Part shown: piece by piece, positions 1 through 5,743 of the stretch
Position numbering within the stretch: position 1 is the first letter of the stretch
How the letters are laid out: each line of letters starts with the position of its first letter
Source of the DNA: an uncultured Bifidobacterium sp.
GTDB lineage: Bacteria; Actinomycetota; Actinomycetes; Actinomycetales; Bifidobacteriaceae
DNA: 5,803 bases
Assembly (NCBI RefSeq): GCF_959020145.1
Contig: NZ_CAUEQY010000056.1
Location: 1 to 5,803 of the forward strand
Direction of reading: 5' to 3'
Program-made: the position numbers and the translations under genes
Notes under the pieces: model-generated
What the model saw: only the letters and a program-made list of their open reading frames with translations
What the model was told of the DNA's origin: nothing
Database searches by the model: none

Positions 1-82
1 TGCGCTGATGGTGCTCGGAGGGTGTGCCGCGAATCATGCGGCGCACGGGCTCGGTCATGCCGGCTACCGTACGGACGATTGA
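1..82 (+). CDS. Possible 3' end of an unidentified gene (5' truncated)
   Basis: From base 2 a rightward frame is open for 26 codons and stops with TGA at 80-82. The visible tail is ALMVLGGCAANHAAHGLGHA followed by GYRTDD. I do not recognise the protein. Support is limited to the open frame, its high-GC third positions, and a strong hairpin starting 5 bases after the stop, which fits the end of a transcription unit converging on the leftward transporter gene. The LGGC string resembles a lipobox, but only about 20 residues follow it, so this may be chance. A competing leftward frame (ATG at 58, MTEPVRRMIRGTPSEHHQR, running off the left edge) has no ribosome binding site that I can see, so I prefer the rightward reading, with low confidence. 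Confidence 0.3.
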   Translation, partial: ALMVLGGCAANHAAHGLGHAGYRTDD

Positions 83-86
83 TGGT

Positions 87-118
87 CTCGCCGCGGCGGT
101 CGTGGATACCGCGGCGAG
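87..118. terminator. GC-rich hairpin between convergent transcription units
   Basis: CTCGCCGCGG (87-96) pairs perfectly with CCGCGGCGAG (109-118) around a 12-base loop. It lies 12 bases past the stop of the leftward transporter gene and 5 bases past the probable stop at 82 of the rightward frame, so it could end transcription from both sides. There is no T-tract on either exit side, so it is not a canonical intrinsic terminator. The role is inferred from position and stem strength. Confidence 0.55.
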
Positions 119-129
119 GACTGGCGAGG

Positions 130-1074
130 TCAGCCGAGCAGCACCGCGATGATTGCGATGAAGATCGGTGAGGTCAGTGTCGAGAAGAGAATGCCGTCGC
201 GTGCGAACGAGAGACCCACGTTGTACCGCGCCGCGTAGTTGTAGACGTTCTGCCCGGTCGGCAGGGCGGCGAGCACCACGCACGCGTACAATGTGGCGCC
301 GCGGAAGCCCATCACGAAATACGACAGCAGGAACGCGATAATTGGCATCACGATGTTCTTCAATACCGCCACCGTGAACACCGCGGGAATATTCGACTTG
401 TCCTGCAGCGGCTTCGTGCCGTGCAACGACATGCCGAATGCCATCAAAATCATTGGCACTGCGGAATCGCCGATCATGTCGATCGGATCGTAAATACAGT
501 CCGGCACCACGAAATGACCGGTTTTTGCGGAAATCGCGGATACGGCGATGCCCAGCAGCGAACCGATAAGCAGCGGCTGATGCAGCGGCTGCTTCAGAAT
601 CTCCCTCGTGGAGACCTTGCCTTTGGTGGTCACATCGAGCACGGTCAGGCCGATCGGTGTGAACACCGCCTGTTGCATGACCAGAATCGGCGCGACCAAA
701 GCGGGATTGCCCAGAATGTACGTGGCGATCGGCAGACCGATGTTGTTGGAGTTCAGATACAGCGAATTCAACGCGCCGATGGTGGCATCCGCCGCCTTCA
801 GATGGAAGAACAGCCTATTGAGGATCAGAAACACCAATCCGACCAGCACGGCCGAGAAGAACGCCACAACAATGGAGGAGTGGAATATCTCGAAGATTCT
901 CTCCTTGGACAGGATGGCAAACATCAGGCACGGGCTCGATACGAAAAAGCTGAACCTGTTGAGCACCATCTGCGCGGTAGGTCCGCCTATGCGCATGCGC
1001 GCGGCCGCGTAACCGGTGCCGATGACGATGCCAATGACGCAGAAGCCTTCCAATGCGCTTAACAGACCAGGCAT
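130..1074 (-). CDS. AEC (auxin efflux carrier) family transporter
   Basis: This encodes a 314-residue polytopic inner-membrane protein, the usual length for bacterial AEC carriers. About ten hydrophobic segments are visible, near residues 3-22, 38-56, 66-88, 98-121, 124-147, 164-183, 203-218, 229-256, 259-281 and 292-313. Family-like signatures are NSNNIGLP (108-115) in the fourth segment and LPTGQNVYNY (271-280) in the ninth; the Asn/Pro-containing broken helices of this fold usually form the transport site. AEC members move organic acids, amino acids or similar small anions, and the substrate cannot be read from this sequence. The start is set at ATG 1074 because AAAGGAAG lies 6 bases upstream. 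The frame is open back to an ATG at 1146, but that start lacks a ribosome binding site and would add 24 polar residues before the first membrane helix. The gene is divergent from dapE, so a role in lysine-related export is possible but purely contextual. Confidence 0.9.
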   Translation of the reverse strand: MPGLLSALEGFCVIGIVIGTGYAAARMRIGGPTAQMVLNRFSFFVSSPCLMFAILSKERIFEIFHSSIVVAFFSAVLVGLVFLILNRLFFHLKAADATIGALNSLYLNSNNIGLPIATYILGNPALVAPILVMQQAVFTPIGLTVLDVTTKGKVSTREILKQPLHQPLLIGSLLGIAVSAISAKTGHFVVPDCIYDPIDMIGDSAVPMILMAFGMSLHGTKPLQDKSNIPAVFTVAVLKNIVMPIIAFLLSYFVMGFRGATLYACVVLAALPTGQNVYNYAARYNVGLSFARDGILFSTLTSPIFIAIIAVLLG

Positions 1075-1080
1075 GACACT

Positions 1081-1088
1081 CTTCCTTT
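1081..1088 (-). promoter_or_regulatory. Ribosome binding site of the AEC transporter
   Basis: Read leftward, AAAGGAAG lies 6 bases before ATG 1074. This decides the start codon in favour of the 314-residue protein over the longer open frame starting at 1146. Confidence 0.65.
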
Positions 1089-1113
1089 CGCTCTCGGTCG
1101 TTGGTTTGGCCGC

Positions 1114-1142
1114 TATCCAGTGTTGCACCATGCATATGGATA
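1114..1142. repeat. Inverted repeat in the transporter/dapE divergent spacer
   Basis: TATCCA (1114-1119) and TGGATA (1137-1142) are perfect inverted half-sites separated by 17 bases. The gap contains two TGCA tetramers (1124-1127 and 1131-1134). The element overlaps the possible -10 of the leftward transporter, so it may be an operator. Six-base arms can arise by chance; there is no other evidence for protein binding. Confidence 0.3.
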
Positions 1143-1160
1143 ACATCCGATCCGTCTCAA
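1131..1160 (-). promoter_or_regulatory. Possible sigma-70-type promoter for the AEC transporter
   Basis: Read leftward, TTGAGA (1160-1155) is followed after 18 bases by TATGCA (1136-1131). The -35 is good and the -10 poor. Transcription would start near 1124 and leave a leader of about 50 bases before ATG 1074. No comparable rightward promoter for dapE could be picked in the same spacer. Confidence 0.25.
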
Positions 1161-1203
1161 AAGCGTTGTCGAACGGCGATGTCGGTTCCGGTGGTGCTGG
1201 ATA

Positions 1204-2409
1204 ATGGGCGGTATGAACGAACTTGAGATTGGATTTTCCGCTTCCGCCACCAGGCAGGAGCAGCTGAACGAGCTGATGACCCAGATCATGGGAACCTATT
1301 CCGTGAGCGACGACGAAGGGCCGTTGACCGACGCGGTCGAAGCGTTTTTAAATAAACAGCAGCATCTGACAGTGCGCAGGCATGGCGATACGCTGGTCGC
1401 ATCCACGAATTTTGGGCGTGAGCGTCGCGTGATCCTCGCCGGGCATCTCGACACGGTGCCGGTGATCGACAATTTCCCGCCGCGTTGGCTGGAACCGGGC
1501 GATCCGCTGATTCGCGAGGATGTTGCCGCCGGCCATGGGCGGGAGCGCGTGATATGGGGGCGCGGTGCCACCGATATGAAGGGCTCCGACGCGGTGATGA
1601 TGTATTTGGCGGCCGCGTTGACGGATGCGAAATACGATCTGACATACGTGTTCTACGACCACGAAGAGGTTGCCGCCGAAAAGAACGGCCTACGCAAGGT
1701 GGTCGAGGCGCATCCTGATTGGATTTCCGGCGATTTTGCGATTATCGGGGAGCCAACCGATTGCGGTATTGAAGGCGGCTGCAATGGCACGATGCGTTTC
1801 GACGTGATCACGCACGGCATTGCGGCGCATTCGGCGCGTGCGTGGATGGGTAGGAACGCCATCCACGCGGCCGCTGAGATTCTGAGCCGGCTGAACGCTT
1901 ATGAAAATCGTGCGATTGAAGTGGATGGCCTGACGTATCAGGAAGGCCTGAATGCCACGCTGATTTCGGGCGGCAAGGGCACGAATGTGATTCCTGATGA
2001 ATGCCGCGTGCATGTCAACTACCGTTTTGCCCCCGACAAGTCGTTGGCTGAGGCGAAGGCACTGATGATTGGCGCGGATGCCGGTGCGGAATTGGGCAAT
2101 GGCGAGCATGTTGCCACAGGTGGCGTATTCGAAGGCTTCGGCATTGAAATGAAGGACGAGTCGCCTTCCGCACGTCCGGGGTTGACGTCGCCGCTCGCGC
2201 AGTCGCTGGTGGAATTGGTGCGCGAGCGCACGGGGCGTGAGCCTCTGGCCAAGCTTGGCTGGACGGATGTGGCGCGATTCTCGATGCTGGGCATTCCCGC
2301 GGTGAATCTGGGTGCGGGCAGTCCGTTGCTGGCGCACAAGCATGACGAGCAGCTGCCGGAATCGGATCTGCTGCTGATGGCCAACTTGCTTGAAGACTGG
2401 CTGAAGTAG
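1204..2409 (+). CDS. dapE: Succinyl-diaminopimelate desuccinylase (M20 metallopeptidase family)
   Basis: This cytoplasmic di-zinc hydrolase converts N-succinyl-LL-2,6-diaminopimelate to LL-diaminopimelate and succinate, a late step of the succinylase route to DAP and lysine. Numbered from ATG 1204 (401 residues), the M20 metal and catalytic positions are all present in order: H81 and D83 in GHLDTVP, D124 in GRGATDMKG, the general base and ligand pair E154/E155 in YDHEEVA, E183 in IGEPTD, and H378 in AHKHDE. The lid/dimerisation domain spans about 190-305 and carries AAHSARAWMGRNAIH and GTNVIPDE. The spacing of H-D-EE-E-H and the single dimerisation insert match DapE better than a carboxypeptidase or aminoacylase, though other M20 amidohydrolases remain possible. 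An alternative start, ATG 1213, gives 398 residues; neither start has a strong ribosome binding site (GGTGG at 1190-1194 lies 9 bases before ATG 1204). The gene stands alone, divergent from the transporter. Confidence 0.92.
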   Translation: MGGMNELEIGFSASATRQEQLNELMTQIMGTYSVSDDEGPLTDAVEAFLNKQQHLTVRRHGDTLVASTNFGRERRVILAGHLDTVPVIDNFPPRWLEPGDPLIREDVAAGHGRERVIWGRGATDMKGSDAVMMYLAAALTDAKYDLTYVFYDHEEVAAEKNGLRKVVEAHPDWISGDFAIIGEPTDCGIEGGCNGTMRFDVITHGIAAHSARAWMGRNAIHAAAEILSRLNAYENRAIEVDGLTYQEGLNATLISGGKGTNVIPDECRVHVNYRFAPDKSLAEAKALMIGADAGAELGNGEHVATGGVFEGFGIEMKDESPSARPGLTSPLAQSLVELVRERTGREPLAKLGWTDVARFSMLGIPAVNLGAGSPLLAHKHDEQLPESDLLLMANLLEDWLK

Positions 2410-2474
2410 CTGTCTGCTGCCTTTTTCTGCCTCCTGTTTCTGCCTGCTATCGGCTGTTTGTTGTTTTCCGTCTT

Positions 2475-2588
2475 CTGTCTGCACGAGTCGGATCGGCTGT
2501 CTGCACGAGTCGTAATCTGTGTCTGCATTTCTCGCGAATCGTGATTTCTTTCGACTTGTGCAGACGGAGCAACGACTTGTGTAGACGG
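2475..2588. repeat. Four-unit direct and inverted repeat in the dapE-rne gap
   Basis: The 16-base unit CTGTCTGCACGAGTCG occurs twice without mismatch (2475-2490 and 2497-2512, period 22). It is followed by two inverted, slightly diverged units, CGACTTGTGCAGACGG (2552-2567) and CGACTTGTGTAGACGG (2573-2588, period 21). The outer units pair with each other, as do the inner ones, around a 39-base centre. In a rightward transcript all 32 unit positions pair, five of them as G-U wobbles; the leftward transcript would have A-C mismatches at the same places. No coding signal is visible. It could be a 3' structure of the dapE transcript, a protein-binding array, or a dispersed intergenic repeat of the genus. 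Just upstream, 2410-2474 is a T/C-rich stretch with TTTCTGCCT repeated at 2424 and 2437 and no recognisable terminator. Confidence 0.75.
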
Positions 2589-2610
2589 GGCCTGGGATTT
2601 GCGGGCGGGG
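2587..2610 (+). other. G-quadruplex-type motif
   Basis: Four G-runs (2587-2590, 2594-2596, 2603-2605, 2607-2610) are separated by loops of 3, 6 and 1 bases, which meets the standard G3+N1-7 pattern on the plus strand. It overlaps the last two bases of the inverted repeat, so the outer stem and a quadruplex would compete for those bases. It lies about 65 bases upstream of the possible rne promoter. Whether it folds is unknown. Confidence 0.4.
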
Positions 2611-2674
2611 AAAGCAGGCGGTGAGTTGCAGGATCCGGAAAATTTCCCGTCATGTCACGTTCCGTTGTTTTTTG

Positions 2675-2683
2675 TGTCATACT
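2675..2683 (+). promoter_or_regulatory. Possible extended -10 promoter for rne
   Basis: TGT followed by CATACT (2678-2683) is an extended -10 (TGn plus four of six consensus bases) directly downstream of the T-rich run TTGTTTTTTG (2665-2674). No good -35 sits at the right distance; the T-run may act as a substitute. A start near 2690 would place the first leader hairpin at the very 5' end. TATAGA at 2684-2689 is an alternative -10. Upstream, GGAAAATTTCC (2637-2647) is an 11-base palindrome that could be a regulator site. Confidence 0.4.
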
Positions 2684-2689
2684 TATAGA

Positions 2690-2914
2690 CGGTGGTTCTG
2701 CAAATCACCGATGCATCCGATGGCGTTGATCCCCTCGCGTGAAGTTCATGTGTGTCCGCGAGCGCTGGTGTCCGCCGTCGCATGATGAGGACTTTTGACG
2801 GAAGTTGCTTCCTACGGGCGCCATGATGCGCGGCCACGGTGAGAGCGTGGTGTGAGAACCGTATGAGGCCTAAGCGTGGGCGGCGCGATTGCAGCGTGTC
2901 GTCGAGGAGCCATT
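2690..2914 (+). promoter_or_regulatory. Long structured 5' leader of rne
   Basis: About 225 bases separate the possible promoter from the rne start, with no large gene on either strand. Four hairpins can be drawn: CGGTGGTT/AATCACCG (2690-2697 with 2703-2710, 5-base loop, one G-U pair), CTCGCG/CGCGAG (2734-2739 with 2757-2762), GGAAG/CTTCC (2800-2804 with 2808-2812), and GCCACG/CGTGGT (2833-2838 with 2846-2851, one G-U pair). Four tiny ATG frames run through the leader: 2711-2785 (24 codons), 2782-2826 (14), 2823-2855 (10) and 2863-2922 (19). In E. coli the rne 5' UTR is an autoregulatory target of RNase E; a similar role here is inference, and no sequence match to that element is claimed. Confidence 0.45.
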
Positions 2915-2922
2915 GTGCCTAA
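2863..2922 (+). CDS. Possible leader peptide overlapping the rne start
   Basis: This 19-codon frame (MRPKRGRRDCSVSSRSHCA) starts at ATG 2863 and stops at TAA 2920-2922, eight bases inside rne in a different frame. GAGA six bases before the ATG is a weak ribosome binding site. Five of the 19 residues are arginine. Ribosomes ending here would sit over the rne start region, which would suit translational coupling. It is too short for codon statistics, and translation is unproven. Confidence 0.22.
   Translation: MRPKRGRRDCSVSSRSHCA
2904..2909 (+). promoter_or_regulatory. Ribosome binding site that fixes the rne start
   Basis: GAGGAG lies 5 bases before GTG 2915. The open frame extends up to another GTG at 2876, but that codon has no ribosome binding site, so 2915 is the better start and the protein begins MPNTSEGFDQ. 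Confidence 0.85.
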
Positions 2923-5728
2923 TACCAGTGAGGGCTTCGATCAGGTCGAAGCTTCGGCATCGCCTGAGCATGCCGTGAATGTTGTGAAATTCGAGTCGGT
3001 CCAGTCCGATCCTGCCCCGCGTCGCCGTCGTGGCGGTCGTCGCGTGGTGCGTGGCGTGGGAGCTGCCGGTGCGTCCTTGGAGTTGAAGGTCGAGGAGCAT
3101 GCTTCGGCTCCGCTGTTCGAGGAGCCGAAGTTGCCGGTTGCGCAACCTGCGCATGATACCGGTGATTCCGCCGATTCCGAGGGTATGACCCGTCCGACCC
3201 GTCGCCGTCGTCGTCCGGTCCAGTCCGATGATGATGTTCGTGAGATTGCCGACGAACGGCCGACGCGTTCTCGTCGCCGTCGTTCGGTGCAGGTTGAGGA
3301 TGAGCAGGACGAGGATCGTCCGTCGCGTCGTCGCAGCCGTTTCGCCGATGATGCGGATGAGTACGATGAGATGCCGCGTCGTCGCGCTTCCGTCGATGAT
3401 TCCCATGATGAGGAGTCGTCTGTGGAGCGTGCCTTGGATGCCGTCGATATGTTGCCGGAAGGTCATGAGGTCCGCCACAATCCGCGTCCGATGATGTCTC
3501 TGCTTTTCCAGGAGCCGGTTTTGCCGTCCGTTGCGGATTCCCGAGACAGGGCAGACGACGATCGCGACGATTCCCGTAATGACCGCGGCGAGCGTAATGA
3601 TCGCAATGCGCAGGACCATGACGATGAGCAGGATGAGGATCGTCCGTCACGTCGCCGTCGCCGCCGCAATCGCGACGTTGCCGACGAAGAGCGTTCCGAA
3701 GACAATCGCAATGAACGCGATAATCGGGATAATCGCAATGATGATGCGGACAATGATGAGGAAGGCGGATCTCGCAAGTCGCGTCGTTCCCGTCGTTTGA
3801 ACGCGCAGGAGCGTCGTGCCGCAGCTGAAGTCGAACAGATCGAAGAGGATTTGATCCTCGACGATATTACGTATGCGCCGATTGATGACGAAACCCGCAA
3901 TCGTAATGACGATGATGACGACGAGCAGCCGACGCGCACCCGTCGTCGCCGTCGCAGCCGCGGCAATCGTGAGGAAGCCGACGAACAGCAGCGGGATAGC
4001 GATGAAGGCGAGTCCCGTCGTCGCCGTGAGGACGATGACGAGGATGAAGGCACGGTGACCCGTCGCCGTCGTCGCCGTCGTGGCGGTGCGAAGACGGATG
4101 AGGCGGAAGAGCCGCTCGTGCGTCGTTCCCGCAAGCAGCAGTACATCGACGAGATCACCGACGTCGAAGGTTCCACCCGACTTGAGGCCAAGAAGCAGCG
4201 TCGCCGTGACAATCGCCGTGAGCGCAGCCGTCAAAGCCAGCTCATGGAGCAGGACTTCCTGGCTCGCCGCGAGCATGTCGACCGCCTGATGGTGGTGCGC
4301 GAACGCGAACGCCACACGCAGATTTCCGTGATCGAAGACAATGTGCTCGTCGAACATTACGTGTCCGACATTCAGGAAGTCGCCACTGTGGGCAACATCT
4401 ATCTGGGCCGCGTGCAGAACGTGCTGCCGAGCATGGAAGCCGCGTTCGTCGACATTGGTCAGGCGCGTAACGGCGTGCTCTATGCGGGTGAGGTGAACTG
4501 GGATTCCGCACGGTTGGAAGGCCAGCCTCGCCGCATCGAACTCGCGTTCAAGTCGGGGGACCCGGTGCTCGTGCAGGTCACCAAGGATCCGATCGGACAT
4601 AAGGGTGCGCGACTGACCTCGCAGGTCACCCTTGCGGGCCGTTTCCTGGTGCTCGTGCCATCCGGTGGCATGACGGGCGTGAGCCGCAAGCTCAGCGAGC
4701 GTGAACGTTCCCGCCTGAAGAACATCGTGTCGAAGGTTGCGCCGAAAGACATGGGCGTGATCATTCGTACCGCAGCGGAAGGCGCCTCCGAAGAGGCGAT
4801 CACCAAGGATCTTGAAAGCCTGGTGCGCCAGTGGGAACGCATCACCTCCAAGCGAGACGAATTCCTGCACGGCAAGCGTCCGAAGCTGCTGCAAGGCGAG
4901 CCGGACGTGGCGATCCGCGTGGTGCGAGACATCTTCAACGACGACTTCTCCAAGATGATCGTTGAAGGTGACCGCGTGTACGGCCGTATCGAGGAATACC
5001 TCGACACCATGGCTCCCGACTTGAAGGACAAGCTCGAAAAGTGGGATCCGGCCGAACATGAAGGCAAAGACGTGTTCGACAAGTGGCAGATCGACTCCCA
5101 GCTGCGCAAGGGCATGGAACGTCAGGTCTACCTGCCGTCGGGCGGCTCGATCGTGATCGACCGCACCGAAGCCATGACCACCATCGACGTGAATACCGGC
5201 CGTTTCATCGGCCGCGGCAAGAGTCTTGAGGAGACGGTGACCCGCTGCAACCTCGAAGCTTCCGAAGAGATCGCACGTCAGCTGCGCCTGCGTGACATCG
5301 GCGGCATGGTGATGATCGACTTCGTCGACATGGTCATGCCAGCCAACCGTGATCTGGTGCTGCGCAGACTGGTGGAATGCCTGGCCCGCGACCGCACCAA
5401 GCATCAGGTGGCCGAAGTCACTTCGCTTGGCCTGGTGCAGATGACGCGCAAGCGCATCGGACAGGGGCTGGTGGAAGCCTTTTCCGAGGAATGCCCGACC
5501 TGCAAGGGCCGCGGATTCATTCTTCACGACGAGCCGACCGTGTCCGCGGATTATGACGATCCGTACGCCCTGAAGGGCGGCGACCCGTTCGTCAAGACCA
5601 ACAAGCATGGTCACGGCACGGACGTGCAGGTGCCGAAAGGCTCCTCGCCGGACGTGAAGGCCAAACTCGCGCAGATCGCGGCGGCTGCCGTGGCCGCCAA
5701 CAATGCGGAACTGGGCGAGGAAGCATAG
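2915..5728 (+). CDS. rne: Ribonuclease E/G family endoribonuclease
   Basis: This 937-residue cytoplasmic endoribonuclease starts mRNA decay and processes stable RNA precursors. Residues 1-465 form a low-complexity extension of alternating Arg-rich and Asp/Glu-rich blocks, with two LFxEPxLP motifs (67-74 and 197-204). A basic linker (about 419-465, with GSTRLEAKKQ and DFLARRE) leads into the catalytic core at I470. An S1-like domain follows at about 490-570 (VGNIYLGRV, AAFVDIG). The 5'-phosphate sensor pair is R618/T619 (VIIRTAAEG). Mg ligands D758 (TTIDVNTGR) and D802 (GMVMIDFVDM) match E. coli D303 and D346, and the zinc-link is C860-P-T-C863. Only 74 residues follow it, fewer than E. coli's small domain plus scaffold. 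Putting the disordered scaffold N-terminal is the known actinobacterial arrangement, where such flanks bind PNPase and helicases. The tail holds an Ala-rich helix (SSPDVKAKLAQIAAAAVAAN). Confidence 0.95.
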   Translation: MPNTSEGFDQVEASASPEHAVNVVKFESVQSDPAPRRRRGGRRVVRGVGAAGASLELKVEEHASAPLFEEPKLPVAQPAHDTGDSADSEGMTRPTRRRRRPVQSDDDVREIADERPTRSRRRRSVQVEDEQDEDRPSRRRSRFADDADEYDEMPRRRASVDDSHDEESSVERALDAVDMLPEGHEVRHNPRPMMSLLFQEPVLPSVADSRDRADDDRDDSRNDRGERNDRNAQDHDDEQDEDRPSRRRRRRNRDVADEERSEDNRNERDNRDNRNDDADNDEEGGSRKSRRSRRLNAQERRAAAEVEQIEEDLILDDITYAPIDDETRNRNDDDDDEQPTRTRRRRRSRGNREEADEQQRDSDEGESRRRREDDDEDEGTVTRRRRRRRGGAKTDEAEEPLVRRSRKQQYIDEITDVEGSTRLEAKKQRRRDNRRERSRQSQLMEQDFLARREHVDRLMVVRERERHTQISVIEDNVLVEHYVSDIQEVATVGNIYLGRVQNVLPSMEAAFVDIGQARNGVLYAGEVNWDSARLEGQPRRIELAFKSGDPVLVQVTKDPIGHKGARLTSQVTLAGRFLVLVPSGGMTGVSRKLSERERSRLKNIVSKVAPKDMGVIIRTAAEGASEEAITKDLESLVRQWERITSKRDEFLHGKRPKLLQGEPDVAIRVVRDIFNDDFSKMIVEGDRVYGRIEEYLDTMAPDLKDKLEKWDPAEHEGKDVFDKWQIDSQLRKGMERQVYLPSGGSIVIDRTEAMTTIDVNTGRFIGRGKSLEETVTRCNLEASEEIARQLRLRDIGGMVMIDFVDMVMPANRDLVLRRLVECLARDRTKHQVAEVTSLGLVQMTRKRIGQGLVEAFSEECPTCKGRGFILHDEPTVSADYDDPYALKGGDPFVKTNKHGHGTDVQVPKGSSPDVKAKLAQIAAAAVAANNAELGEEA
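3299..3654 (+). repeat. Duplicated segment within the rne N-terminal region
   Basis: Bases 3299-3330 and 3623-3654 match at 30 of 32 positions and both encode DEQDEDRPSRR followed by Arg (residues 129-140 and 237-248). The copies are exactly 324 bases (108 codons) apart, so recombination between them would keep the frame. A second 18-base identity (3020-3037 and 4070-4087) encodes Arg-Arg-Gly-Gly blocks and may simply reflect CGT/CGC codon runs. Confidence 0.6.
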
Positions 5729-5743
5729 AAGAATAAATGATTA

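Noticed and set aside
1..58. Leftward gene start MTEPVRRMIRGTPSEHHQR running off the left edge
   Set aside because: It is plausible as a sequence, but no ribosome binding site precedes ATG 58. The position of the hairpin better suits a rightward gene ending at 82. It cannot be excluded without more sequence.
421..1062. Rightward frame of 213 codons opposite the transporter gene
   Set aside because: The leftward frame has the membrane segments, AEC motifs and a ribosome binding site. The rightward frame is a Gln/His/Arg-rich shadow.
1690..2484. Leftward frame of 264 codons opposite dapE
   Set aside because: It is antisense to a complete dapE with all metal ligands, is Gln/Arg/His-rich with no motif, and begins in the intergenic repeat.
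2475..2588. CRISPR array
   Set aside because: There are only four units, two of them inverted, with 5- to 6-base gaps between neighbouring units. This is not a repeat-spacer array, and no cas gene is present.
2447..2680. Leftward 77-codon frame in the dapE-rne gap
   Set aside because: Its repeated RLHKS segments are produced by the inverted repeat. There is no ribosome binding site and no recognisable protein.
2795..2827. TTGACG in the rne leader as the -35 of a second promoter
   Set aside because: No -10-like hexamer occurs at 16-18 bases; the nearest candidate, CATGAT, is 21 bases away.
2876..2914. GTG 2876 as the rne start, adding 13 residues
   Set aside because: No ribosome binding site precedes it, whereas GAGGAG is placed correctly for GTG 2915.
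3463..4212. Leftward Ser/Arg-rich frame opposite the rne N-terminal region
   Set aside because: The Ser and Arg runs are the complement of the GAT/GAC and CGT/CGC codon runs in rne. It shows no start signal and no independent composition.
3647..5614. Long leftward open frame of 655 codons opposite rne
   Set aside because: It lies entirely antisense to a clearly identified RNase E/G gene. Its openness follows from the codon bias of rne, whose sense codons rarely give leftward stops; its translation is compositionally odd (His/Ala/Thr-rich) and shows no family motif.
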